DNA of 64,000 bases from Toxorhynchites rutilus septentrionalis (Eukaryota; Arthropoda; Insecta; Diptera; Culicidae). Numbering within the stretch: position 1 is the first letter of the stretch; each line of letters begins with the position of its first letter. Below, piece after piece: positions 11,318 to 20,723 of the stretch. The stretch lies in NCBI RefSeq assembly GCF_029784135.1, contig NC_073746.1, positions 143,596,556 to 143,660,555 on the forward strand, written 5' to 3'. Under the pieces are notes generated by a model that did no database searches, had not been told where the DNA came from, and saw only the letters and a list, made by a program, of their open reading frames with translations. Position numbers and translations under genes: made by a program.

Positions 11318-12649
11318 ATGCACGAAGATATGGACATAGGAAACAGAGGTGATGAGAATTGTTTCTCGCAGCCGTGTGCTTTGTGCGCTGTGCCTATAGC
11401 CGAGCATGATGCGAGTGTAGAGTGTTTTGGAAAATGTAAGCTCTCTATTCACATGACCTGCTTGCCTGGAGCGTCAGTGGATGAAATAGATTTATTGAAG
11501 AAGCTCCCCAATGCAGTGTTTGTTTGCGATGCTTGTTTGGCTTTAAGCGAATATGACGATAGCCACAACGAAAAATTGTTGAATGAAATCGGTCGTAAAT
11601 TGGACGATTTCACGTGTGTGCTAGACTTTGTCAAAAACTTCGAGAAAAATGTCAGAAAAATCATGAGAGATGAACTATTGCGAATAAATACGCGATCCAT
11701 TTCCGCAGCTGACGACAAGGAGAATTCTGCGTGTAATGTTGTTACACGATCCCTTGCCAAAAAAAGGCGATTGGAAAATACTACGGATACGCTATTAAAA
11801 ACGTCAGCATCGAACGAATCCCCAAAAACAAGCTTTGCTAATGTAGTAAAAAATGACATGATAGTAAATGGAACCGAACTGAAAAAGAAACAGCATTTGA
11901 AGCCTAATCCAATCGCCGTCATAAAGCCAAAGGAAGGCGTGCATGTTGATGATATTAGAGTCGAGTTGCGAAATAAAATTGATGGCAAAAATTTGAACGT
12001 TAGGCGGGTGACAAGTAGTAAAGATGGGTCGGTCATAGTAGCTCTAAAGGATGATGCGTCAATCAAGCATCTTGAAGAGACAGTTGACAAACAACTGGAA
12101 GGTCGATTTGAGGTAAAAGTGCGCGAGAACATGAAACCAACCATTAAAATAATAGGAATGAGCGACGAATACGACGAAAGCGAACTAAAGGGTAAACTGA
12201 CTAACCAAAACGAAGTTTTTGCAACATTGAAACATTTCAAATTGCGCAAAACTTACTGCAATTTGAAGTGGAGATACGACAACTACAGCGCAATAGTCGA
12301 GTTGGACCCCGAGACGTTTTTCAATGTGATACAACTTGGGAAACTGAACTGCGGGTGGAATCGATGCCGAGTGGTTGATGGGTTGCAGGTCATAAGGTGT
12401 TACAAATGCTGCGGGTTCAATCATAAAATAGTCGACTGTAAAGTAGAGAAAGTTATCTGCCCTATTTGCAGTGATAACCATTCGATTAAAGAATGCACAT
12501 CCCGCATAGAAAAATGTGCAAACTGTTCGAAACTGCGAGTTGAGCGTAAGCTGAATATTGAAACTGACCACTCTGCCTGGAGCAGTGAATGCCCGGTTTA
12601 TAAAATTCAGCGAGAACGGCGAAACAAAATGGTGGACTATTCAACATAG
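11318..12649 (+). CDS. CR1-type ORF1: PHD-like finger plus CCHC knuckles
   Basis: 443 residues from the ATG at 11318; the open frame reaches back to about 11279 without another ATG. Residues about 20-80 form a C4HC3 PHD-like finger (CALC, CFGKC, HMTC, CDAC). The middle is lysine-rich, with a fold at about 210-340 that may bind RNA. The C-terminus has Cys/His knuckles (CYKCCGFNHKIVDC, CPICSDNHSIKEC, CANC). ORF1 proteins coat element RNA in the ribonucleoprotein. The frame ends in TAG (12647-12649) and continues open in the same frame into ORF2. Confidence 0.85.
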   Translation: MHEDMDIGNRGDENCFSQPCALCAVPIAEHDASVECFGKCKLSIHMTCLPGASVDEIDLLKKLPNAVFVCDACLALSEYDDSHNEKLLNEIGRKLDDFTCVLDFVKNFEKNVRKIMRDELLRINTRSISAADDKENSACNVVTRSLAKKRRLENTTDTLLKTSASNESPKTSFANVVKNDMIVNGTELKKKQHLKPNPIAVIKPKEGVHVDDIRVELRNKIDGKNLNVRRVTSSKDGSVIVALKDDASIKHLEETVDKQLEGRFEVKVRENMKPTIKIIGMSDEYDESELKGKLTNQNEVFATLKHFKLRKTYCNLKWRYDNYSAIVELDPETFFNVIQLGKLNCGWNRCRVVDGLQVIRCYKCCGFNHKIVDCKVEKVICPICSDNHSIKECTSRIEKCANCSKLRVERKLNIETDHSAWSSECPVYKIQRERRNKMVDYST

Positions 12650-12655
12650 CAACCA
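12647..12655 (+). promoter_or_regulatory. Candidate stop-codon readthrough signal (UAG CAA CCA)
   Basis: The ORF1 stop and the next two codons are TAG CAA CCA. This matches the UAG-CARYYA consensus known from tobacco mosaic virus-type readthrough. ORF1 and ORF2 share the frame, and no other stop occurs until 16094. Readthrough would give a fusion of about 1592 residues. The motif match and frame are seen directly; function in this element is inference. Confidence 0.5.
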
Positions 12656-15600
12656 AGATCCTCTTCATTCAACCAACTTCCTGAGTCAACTAACTCACCG
12701 GGATGCATACCATCAAGCACGAAGGAGGCCTTCAATCCTCTCATCGCAGTCGAGCCATTTCCGCCAACGCCCAGCAGCCATCCCGGTCCTGCGATTGAGT
12801 CTGGATTGGGGGTTCTCCAAGCCTCTCACTCAGGCAAGTACAGCTGTGATTCGAGCAATTCCATCTCGGTAACATATGTTATTCCTAGTCTACTACCCAC
12901 GTATGCATCACAAACCAGTCAACCGGGACGCACACCTGCAAGCTCTATGGATGCCTCTGACTCCCTCGTCACAGTCGAGCCATTGATGTCAGCGACACCC
13001 AGTCGTCCCGGTCCTGTGCTCGAGTGTGGGGCAGCTGGCATCCAACCCATAAATGCAGGCAAGTACACCTTCATTCCGAACAATGCGCTGCCTGAAATGC
13101 GAAACACTTCTAGCTCATCGCCATCTTCGGGCCACCAGCGTCCGACAAACGCATCGACACAGCGGAACGATCCTGTAGCTCATCATCCTGTGCTTCCGGT
13201 TACTGACTGTGGTGATTGTGATAGTCTCTCGCCAAAGCAACACTTTCTCTCCATTTACTACCAAAATGTCAGAGGCCTTCGCACTAAAACTTCACGCTTA
13301 CAACTAGGATTGTCGAGCAGTCATTATGATGTTGTCATTCTTACTGAAACATGGCTCCGGTCCGATATATGCGACGCTGAATTATCATCCGATTATTCAC
13401 TTTTTCGTTGTGACCGTAGTGAAGCAACCAGTAGCCTCACAAGAGGTGGCGGAGTGCTTGTCGCAGTGAAAGCCACACTGCACTGTACCGAGGTTTCGAT
13501 ACCTCATTGTAGTACGCTTGAGCAAATGGTAGTTTGTGTGAAACTATCCAACCGATATTTGTACCTCCTCGGCATTTACTTTCGACCAAACTCTGAGACG
13601 GCGTTGTATTCCAACCACACCTTCGCTGTTCAGTCCTTGACGGACCGATCTTCGGCTAACGATATCGTTTTATTGCTCGGCGATTATAATCTTCCGCATC
13701 TGCAATGGGGTTTTGATGAGGATGTCAACGGATACTTGCCTGTGAATGCTTCTAGCGATCCAGAACTCGTGCTAACTGAATCCATCTCATCCTATGGCCT
13801 CGTACAAATCAACTCTATTCCAAACATCAATGGCAGACTACTTGATTTGGTTTTTACAAACGCTCCCGATAATTTTGAAGGCCAGCCGCCGATATCACCA
13901 CTTCTACCCGTTGATCCGCACCACCCACCATTCGAACTACAAATAGACATGCAGAGCTGTGTGCATATTTCAGCCACAACTGATTCCTTTGACCTGGATT
14001 TTAGACGATGTGATTTCAACTCTTTAAATAGCGTATTTTCATTGGTCGAATGGGAGGTACTTCTTCAAGATCGTACAGTTGATTCCGCCACCCATATGTT
14101 TTATGATACCCTGTTTGAGATCATACATTCGAAAGTACCCCGACGCCACCGTTCTATTAATAGGAACACCAGGAAGCCTTGGTGGACTGCAGAGTTGCGA
14201 AGGCTGCGAAACAAACTGCGTAAAGCACGCAAACAATTCTTCATCGATAAATCAAACGAAAACCGTGAATCTCTTCGCATCGTGGAAACATGCTATAAGG
14301 ATCTTGTAGAGAACAGCTACAGGGCCTACCAGCAGAGACTTCAATCTGATATGAAACGGAACCCTACGGCGTTCTGGAAATTCGTTAGAGAGCAAAGAGC
14401 GAGTAATCGAGTACCACAAGTTGTCGAATACGGTAACACAACAGCAAACCTACCTGATGAAGTTGCTGATCTTTTTCGACGATTCTTCCAAAGCGTGTTC
14501 AAGACTGAGCTGCCTCAACCAGGATCTGGATGTTTTCGCAACCTACCGTCGCATCATATCCACCTACCATTCTTCAATTTTACCCACGAGGAAGTTTTAA
14601 GATCATTGCAAAAACTAGACGCGACGAAAGGAACTGGAGTGGACGACTTAGCACCTATCCTGTTGAAGAACTGCGCTTCATCATTGGCCTTTCCTCTGAC
14701 AATACTCTTTAACAAGTCGCTCGAGGAAAGAACATTCCCTAGCCTATGGAAAACTGCGAAGATGATTCCTATCTACAAATCAGGCAGCTTGCGGCGCGTT
14801 GAAAATTACCGTGGAATATCCATCCTTTGTTGCCTAGGGAAGCTACTCGAATCACTGATCCACACAGTGCTACTGTCTGCAGCGAAATCGATGATATCTG
14901 AGTTCCAGCATGGATTTGTACCCCATCGTTCCACAACGTCCAATTTATTATGCTACACCAACGTGCTCTTTCGTGAAGTTGAACACAGAAATCAAGTGGA
15001 CTCTGTTTATATTGATTTCTCGAAGGCTTTCGATACTGTTCCGCATATTCTTACAGTGAAAAAAATGAAGCACATGGGTTTTCCTGATTGGATATCCGAT
15101 TGGTTGATGTCTTACCTGACCGGTAGGAAAGCTTTTGTTGAGGTGAACTCAGCACGATCCACAACATTCGATATAGCGTCCGGAGTCCCCCAAGGAAGTG
15201 TACTAGGGCCATTGATATTTGTAATCTTCATTAATGACTTGTGCCTACGAATATCTTCTGGAAAACTATTGTTTGCCGACGACCTTAAAATTTTCCGAGT
15301 CATCAAATCAGCTGCGGACTGCTGCAGCTTGCAGGCCGATATCGATTCTCTAGCGCAGTGGTGCAAAGACAACGGCATGCGTGTGAACACAAGTAAGTGC
15401 AAGGTGATCACCTTTAGTCGTTGCTACGAGCCGATAGACTACCGATACAAGATCGACACTCTTTTCTTGGATCGTGTACATTCTATCCGTGACTTGGGTG
15501 TTATCATGGACTCAAAGCTACGTTTCCACGATCACATCTCAGCTATCACCTCCAAAGCATTCTCTATCCTGGGATTTATACGTCGGAATGCGTCACAGTT

Positions 15601-16096
15601 CACCGACGTATATGCACTAAAAGCTTTGTACTGTAGTTTAGTGAGGAGCAACTTAGAGTACGCTGCACCGGTCTGGGCCCCATACCACGTTTCCGAGATT
15701 GTACGTATCGAGCGTGTACAGAAATGTTTCATTCGATTTGCATTGCGACATCTCCCGTGGAATGATCCCGTCCATCTTCCCCATTATTCGGAACGTTGTC
15801 GTCTAATCGACTTGGAATTGCTCACGGCAAGGCGACTGAAGATGCAACGACTGATTGTATTCGACATCCTCAGTGAAAACATCGAGTGTGCCGATCTTCT
15901 TCTGCATATTCCAATAAACGTTCCTCAACGTCAGCTGCGTTTCTCCGCATTAATTGCTGTTCCCGGACATAGAACATGCTATGGCTACAATAATCCATTC
16001 AGTTCCTGCCTTCGAGCCTTCAACAATGTCTGCCAAATTTTTGATTTCAACATGGCCAAAGATTATTTTAAAGCTAGGATTAAGAATATATCATAA
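12650..16096 (+). CDS. CR1-type ORF2: endonuclease and reverse transcriptase
   Basis: Open from right after the ORF1 stop. The first ATG is at 12947, so a free-standing protein would have about 1049 residues. A Pro/Ser-rich linker with a 225-nt tandem repeat precedes the apurinic-type endonuclease (13251-13990: YYQNVRGL, TETWL, LLGDYNLP, DPHHPPFEL). Reverse transcriptase follows (about 14590-15420: YIDFSKAFDTV at 15006, SGVPQGSVLGP at 15178, LFADDLKIF at 15269), then a thumb and C-terminal domain. There is no RNase H. All core RT motifs are present. The protein nicks the target and primes reverse transcription from it. Confidence 0.9.
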   Translation, partial: QPRSSSFNQLPESTNSPGCIPSSTKEAFNPLIAVEPFPPTPSSHPGPAIESGLGVLQASHSGKYSCDSSNSISVTYVIPSLLPTYASQTSQPGRTPASSMDASDSLVTVEPLMSATPSRPGPVLECGAAGIQPINAGKYTFIPNNALPEMRNTSSSSPSSGHQRPTNASTQRNDPVAHHPVLPVTDCGDCDSLSPKQHFLSIYYQNVRGLRTKTSRLQLGLSSSHYDVVILTETWLRSDICDAELSSDYSLFRCDRSEATSSLTRGGGVLVAVKATLHCTEVSIPHCSTLEQMVVCVKLSNRYLYLLGIYFRPNSETALYSNHTFAVQSLTDRSSANDIVLLLGDYNLPHLQWGFDEDVNGYLPVNASSDPELVLTESISSYGLVQINSIPNINGRLLDLVFTNAPDNFEGQPPISPLLPVDPHHPPFELQIDMQSCVHISATTDSFDLDFRRCDFNSLNSVFSLVEWEVLLQDRTVDSATHMFYDTLFEIIHSKVPRRHRSINRNTRKPWWTAELRRLRNKLRKARKQFFIDKSNENRESLRIVETCYKDLVENSYRAYQQRLQSDMKRNPTAFWKFVREQRASNRVPQVVEYGNTTANLPDEVADLFRRFFQSVFKTELPQPGSGCFRNLPSHHIHLPFFNFTHEEVLRSLQKLDATKGTGVDDLAPILLKNCASSLAFPLTILFNKSLEERTFPSLWKTAKMIPIYKSGSLRRVENYRGISILCCLGKLLESLIHTVLLSAAKSMISEFQHGFVPHRSTTSNLLCYTNVLFREVEHRNQVDSVYIDFSKAFDTVPHILTVKKMKHMGFPDWISDWLMSYLTGRKAFVEVNSARSTTFDIASGVPQGSVLGPLIFVIFINDLCLRISSGKLLFADDLKIFRVIKSAADCCSLQADIDSLAQWCKDNGMRVNTSKCKVITFSRCYEPIDYRYKIDTLFLDRVHSIRDLGVIMDSKLRFHDHISAITSKAFSILGFIRRNASQFTDVYALKALYCSLVRSNLEYAAPVWAPYHVSEIVRIERVQKCFIRFALRHLPWNDPVHLPHYSERCRLIDLELLTARRLKMQRLIVFDILSENIECADLLLHIPINVPQRQLRFSALIAVPGHRTCYGYNNPFSSCLRAFNNVCQIFDFNMAKDYFKARIKNIS
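12696..13091 (+). repeat. 225-bp in-frame tandem duplication in the ORF2 linker
   Basis: Units at 12696-12866 and 12921-13091 align at a constant offset of 225 bases (75 codons). Examples are CCGGGA at 12698/12923, CAGTCGAGCCA at 12747/12972 and GGCAAGTACA at 12833/13058. They are clearly diverged, so the duplication is old. The offset is a multiple of three and both copies are open in the ORF2 frame. Confidence 0.75.
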
Positions 16097-16164
16097 GTAT
16101 AACCAGTCTGTACGATACTCTCGAAGACGATGAATAAATAAAATAAAATAAAATAAAAAAAAAA

Positions 16165-16274
16165 TTCTAGTTCATGACTTCGTGCTAAATAAAACATAGA
16201 CACCGTTGTGAAGATATCTCAAGTTCTTATTAATTATTTAGTTGCCGATAAACTGAGTCCCTCGGAGTTTAAAA
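16165..16274 (+). repeat. 5' LTR of gypsy element, second half
   Basis: Continues the LTR after the CR1-type insertion and matches 22301-22411 (TTCTAGTTYATGACTTCGTG to CTCGGAG). The end reads TTTAAAA here against TGTAACA in the 3' LTR, so the terminal CA has decayed in this copy. About five further differences between the two LTR halves suggest a modest age. Confidence 0.9.
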
Positions 16275-16275
16275 G

Positions 16276-16291
16276 TGGCGACGAGGATCGG
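16276..16291 (+). promoter_or_regulatory. Gypsy primer-binding site
   Basis: TGGCGACGAGGATCGG lies one base after the 5' LTR. TGG pairs with the CCA end of a tRNA, as expected for minus-strand priming. I do not assign the tRNA from memory; comparing the site with tRNA 3' ends would settle it. Confidence 0.6.
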
Positions 16292-16464
16292 AGCTAGATT
16301 TGATTTTTTTTTCTCGATAGTATTGTTTGAATTCTGGAAAATTGGATATAGCATCGTGAGTGCGCATAGCGGAAAGGTATGAGAGGATTTAATGTTTAGT
16401 CTCACAAGAGTACCAAAGAAAATAGTTCCAATGCTGGGAACTTGACTTAAATGCAGTGGTAGTT

Positions 16465-16612
16465 ATGCCGGAAAAAGCGGAGGCTTAATTGCCGTAGGCT
16501 TTGATGCCAGTATAAGAGGTTGCTTATAAACCGAAGAAAGGAGGATTAAATTCCGTTGGCTTGAATGCCGGAGAACAGTGGATTAAATTCCGTTGGCTTC
16601 AATGTCGTTGAA
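16465..16612 (+). repeat. Short diverged repeats in the gypsy leader
   Basis: The phrase GGATTAAATTCCGTTGGCTT occurs at about 16543 and again at about 16581. A weaker relative (GGCTTAATTGCCGTAGGCTT) occurs at about 16483. Each is followed by an AATGCCG-like stretch. Tandem repeats in the untranslated leader are common in LTR elements; function here is unknown. Confidence 0.55.
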
Positions 16613-16636
16613 TGTGAAAAAAAAACATTTTCACAT

Positions 16637-18605
16637 TCCTCCTCCCGAAAGACAGCAACACATTGAACCCATCACAGTACAGACCGATAACGTGCCTATT
16701 GAGTCTGTACAAGATATTAAGCAGCATCATAACCGCCAAAGTTTCTGCTCACTGCGAACAACATCACATCATCGCAGAAGAGCAGAAAGGATGCAGGAAG
16801 AATACGCATGGCTGCAAAGACCAGGCCATCATCGACGCAGCCATCGTCGGCCAGGCGGTTTATAACCAGCGGAACCTAAGCATGGCCTATATCGATTACA
16901 GGAAGGCTTATGACTCCATACCTCACTCGTTTCTCGTCCGGGTATTGGAGCTCTACAAAATTGATCCCGTCGTCGTTAGGTTCCTGCAGCATGCGATGAG
17001 GCAGTGGAGTACGTCTCTGCACCTTAGTGATGGGGAAAATGTGTTGCAGTCTAGAACGCTGCAGATAAAGAGGGGGATATTCCAAGGCGACTCTTTCAGC
17101 CCGCTTTGGTTTTGTCTGGCACTGAACCCCCTCAGTAGGACGCTCAATAGGAACGGTCATGGCTATAAGTTAAGGTATGGGGACGGCGCCAACGAAGAAG
17201 GGACCCATACCTTTTACATGGACGATCTCAAGGTCTACGCTGATTCACGTCAGCGTCTAGGTGTAGCTATCCGGGTTGTCGAAGATATAAGCAGGGACAT
17301 CTGCATGGAGTTCGGCCTCGACAAGTGCCGCTGTGTCCATCTGCTGAAGGGACAACTTACCGAATCCGGAGGCTACGAGGTCTATGACGGCGAGTTTATA
17401 CAAGACATGGTTCGTGGCGAATCCTACAAATACCTTGGATTCCGACAGCTCACCGAGATTCGCCACTCCGACATCAAGACGGAGCTGCGAGACAAGTTCT
17501 TGAGTCGAGTGAACTGTGTCCTGAGGACTTTCCTCAACGCGGGGAACAAGGTACGCGCGATCAACACATTCGCGGTTCCCCTGCTGACCTTCAGTTTTGG
17601 TGTAGTCAAATGGAGCAAAACTGACCTAGAGGACCTTCAGAGGAGGATGAGGAAAGCATTTAAAGAGGCCGGAATGCACCATTCTCAATCGGCACTGGAG
17701 AGAGTTTCACTGCCACGCAAAGAAGGGGGACTTGGAATAGTCGACATATCTGCACTGTGTGTTGCCCATGTACGACAACTGCGTGAGTACTTCGCAGAAC
17801 GCGCCAACCAAAACGCGCTATACCGGGCTGTCTGCGCCGCCGACAGAGGATACAGCGCTCTGCACTTGGCGCAAGCGGAGTACCAACTAAACTGCAATCT
17901 GCAGACAGTGGAGGAGAAGATTGCAGCTTGGAAGCAGAAGGCAGTGCATGGTGCCCACCCCCATCAACTGGACCGGCCACACGTCGACAAGGCCGCATCT
18001 AATCTGTGGCTAACGCGTGGTGAACTTTCTTCAGTAGTAGAAGCCGACATGATAGCCATCCATGACAGGATAATGCCGACGAGAAACTGCAGGCTGTACG
18101 TCTGGCATCAAGACGTTGATGACATTTGCCGGATGTGCCATCAACCAGGTGAAAACATAGAGAACATTATGGGAGGCTGTCCCGTTTTGGCCAACGCAGC
18201 CTACACCGAGCGCCACAACAACGTGGCCCGTATTGTTCATCGACAACTGGCGCTCCAATGTGCTCTACTGGAAGACAACGTACCAAACTACCGGTACCTG
18301 CCTGCACCTATCCTGGAAAATGACCGTTTCAAGCTGTACTGGGATCGCACTGTTCTGACCGACCTCTCGATCCACCACAACCGCCCAGATATAACCGACC
18401 ATTGGCCGTGGAGCTCAAGGAACTGTGGGGGCTAAGGGAGGTCCCAAGAATTGTTCCAGTCGTTCTCTCTGGAACTGGAATTGTCCCGAAGACACTTCTG
18501 GAAGCGTTAAAGGTGTTGAACATGGAGAAGGAATTGGCCGGCATCCAAAAGTCGGTCATCCTTAGCACCTGCGCGATTGTCCGACAATTTCTCGGTCAGG
18601 ACTGA
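16637..18605 (+). pseudogene. R4/Dong reverse transcriptase and partial endonuclease
   Basis: The main frame at 16663-18435 starts within RT: PSQYRPITCLLSLYK, AYIDYRKAYDSIPH, GIFQGDSFSPL and FYMDDLKVYAD are all present. Near the C-terminus, CRMC and MGGC form a Cys-rich motif in which the usual His position appears to be Asn (ENIENIMGGC). The RPD that opens the endonuclease follows. The frame then jumps, with overlap, to 18402-18605 (ELWGLREVPRIVPVVLSGTG). The stretch that normally holds the catalytic D/K residues is missing, so the endonuclease core is deleted and the protein inactive. Confidence 0.75.
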
Positions 18606-18750
18606 AACAGCACGAGCATGCAGATACGTGCATTTCGCAGAGCCTAGTCCCCCTTTGGCATTCAGAAACCCGGGGGCAGGTGAAAATTCTGGCTAGGTTC
18701 GCCTAGTTAAGAAGTGAGATAAGTCTGCCAAAAAAACAATAAAAAATAAA
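16637..18750 (+). mobile_element. R4/Dong-type non-LTR element, 5'-truncated, inside gypsy gag
   Basis: An insertion between the gypsy leader and the second half of gag, starting in mid-RT and ending with a short A-rich tail (CAATAAAAAATAAA at about 18736). RT motifs and the C-terminal arrangement (Cys/His motif, then RPD, then a conserved tail) are those of the R4/Dong lineage, which uses a restriction-enzyme-like endonuclease instead of an AP endonuclease. The first part of gypsy gag is missing at the junction, so a deletion accompanied or followed the insertion. No target duplication was recognised. Confidence 0.75.
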
Positions 18751-19437
18751 ATTATTCTACTTGCGCCGCCTGACCTTCGTGAGAAACTTTTACAACAGGA
18801 TAAGCTTACGTTAGACAATGTATTTAAAATTGTCGCTTCGCACCAATCAGTCAAGTACCAGTCTAGTCAGATGACAGCAGCAGGCCCTTCCGGACAGCCA
18901 ATTACAAATTCAGCAGAATTAAATCGATTGCATGTTAGTTCGAGTTCCAGTTTGTATAACCGAAGCACTGAGTGTTTTAGATGTGGTCGGAAAGGTCACA
19001 TGGGGAACGACCGTAGATGCCCGGCCCGTGATAAAGAGTGTTTACTTTGAAAACGAATTGGGCATTCTTCTAAGAAATGCAAGACGGCCAGTTGGAAAGA
19101 CGCTGTCAGTAGCAATGTTAAAGGCAACACAAATAATTATTCCCATCATGTCAGAGCCGTCTCTTCTGTTGAAGAAGAACAGCCAAGCGAACAGTTTAAA
19201 AGTGAAGAACCACAAAGTTTGATATTTGCCATTGGAGACGGAGACGAATTCATTTGGATAAAAATTGGCGGTGTTATGGTCCAAGTCCTCATAGATTCTG
19301 GAAGCAACAAGAATATCATAGACGATTGTACGTGGGACCGACTAAAGATGCATGCAATAACAGTCCGAAATGCAACGAAAAAAACAGATCACTCGTTCCG
19401 CGCTTACGGGAAAGATGGAGACGGCAAAGCGACTTAA
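18751..19437 (+). pseudogene. Gypsy gag C-terminus and protease
   Basis: Gag resumes after the R4 element (APPDLREKLLQQDKLTLDNV) and ends in zinc knuckles CFRCGRKGHMGNDRRC and KRIGHSSKKC. One frame shift falls between them near 19040. The following frame leads into the aspartic protease (VLIDSGSNKNIID at about 19290), and it stops at 19435 after what looks like a deletion of the protease C-terminus and the protease-RT linker. Gag would package RNA and protease would cut the polyprotein. Confidence 0.75.
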
Positions 19438-20723
19438 TGTTTTAAGGTTGGGGCTTGCAAACCCACAATCTGGTGTCAACCAAATTAACAGTTGTATACC
19501 GTTTCCTAAAATGAAAGGAATTAAACTACGCATACCTGTCGATACATCAATAACTCCTGTTACTCAGCATGCCAGGAGACCACCAATAGCGCTTCTTGGA
19601 AGGATCGAGGAAAAACTTGATCAATTGGCATCGGCCGACATAATAGAAAAAGTGAAAAGCTATAGCGACTGGTTGTCCCCGCTTGTGATCATCGTTAAAG
19701 ATAACGGAGATTTGAGACTTTGTGTCGATATGCGGTTGGCTAATAAAGCTATCAAGCGGGAATACCATTTGATGCCAACGATTGACGATTTCCTGCCTAG
19801 ATTCAAATCTGCCACGTATTTTTCTCGTTTGGATATCAAAGATGCCTTCCATCAGGTTGAACTGGATGAAGCATCACGTTCGGTCACGACCTTCATAACG
19901 CATCGCGGAATGTACAGGTATAAAAGGTTAATGTTTGGTGTATCCTGCGCACCTGAGATGTTTCAAAGGATAATGGAACAGCTTTTGGCAGAATGTGACA
20001 ACTGTGTGAGTTTTATTGACGATGTTGTCATATTCGGAAAAGATGAATAGGAGCATGATCGGTGTCTTAGAAAAGTACAAAATGTCTTGAACAGTCGGAA
20101 CATATTTCTCAACACGAGTAAATGTTTATTCAAAGTAACTGAGCTCGAGTTTTTGGGACATCACATCTCATGCGACGGAATAAGACCATCTGAGGGCAAA
20201 GTGGAAGCACTAATGTCCTTTAGAAATCCTAATAACGTTGAAGAACTCATTAGTTTTTTAGGCTTGGCAACCTATGTTGGACGTTTTCTGCCAGATCTCG
20301 GTACCGTATCTGTGCCATTGCGTGAATTAACTCGTCGCGGAATGACATTCCAGTGGACAGAAGTTCATGGCCAAGCGTTTGAGAATCTGAAAAGTTTAAT
20401 ATACGATGTTAAAAATTTAAAATTTTCGATAATTCCCTGCGTACAAGGGTGGTTGCAGATGCTTCACCCGTTGCATTGGGGGCAGTACTTTTGTAATTCA
20501 AAAGCCAACGTGACGATTCTGAGCCTCGCATAATCTGCTATGCAAGCAAAAGCTTGACATCAACTGAACAAATTTTACTGCCAGACAGAAAAAGAAGCGT
20601 TAGCACTGGTCTGGGCAGTAGAAAGGTCGCCGGTTTGAACTTGAGACTGACCATAAGCTACTAGAAGCCATTTTTGCCCCAACCTCACGAACATGTCCAC
20701 GGATTGAGCGATGGGTTCTCCGT
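19438..20723 (+). pseudogene. Gypsy reverse transcriptase and RNase H, broken
   Basis: RT is well kept: LSPLVIIVKDNGDLRLCVD, RLDIKDAFHQVELDE, MFGVSCAPEMFQ and the catalytic FIDDVVIFG, followed at once by an in-frame TAG (20048-20050). The same frame continues to about 20450 (FLGHHISCDGIRPSEGKVEA, FLGLATYVGRFLPDLG). The RNase H region (20450-20720) is recognisable only in shifted pieces. The stop and the shifts make the copy non-functional. Confidence 0.85.

Larger units (their letters stand above)
11030..16164 (+). mobile_element. Full-length CR1-type non-LTR retrotransposon, intact ORFs
   Basis: A 5.1-kb element inside the gypsy 5' LTR: a 5' UTR of about 290 bp, ORF1 (11318-12649), ORF2 (12650-16096), a short 3' UTR and a tail of AATAAA/TAAAA repeats ending in A (16130-16164). 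A PHD-like finger and CCHC knuckles in ORF1, endonuclease and RT without RNase H in ORF2, and a short-repeat tail all fit the CR1 group of the Jockey superfamily. PHD fingers are known in CR1-like ORF1 proteins. Both ORFs are uninterrupted, and the element is younger than the LTR it splits. It is a candidate active copy. Confidence 0.85.

Noticed and set aside
11449..12249. 266-codon minus-strand open frame
   Set aside because: It is antisense to the CR1-type ORF1, Phe/Ser-rich, and has no domain. It is a shadow of the real ORF.
16593..16865. 90-codon frame at the start of the R4 region
   Set aside because: It is an out-of-frame shadow of the R4/Dong RT that begins at 16663.
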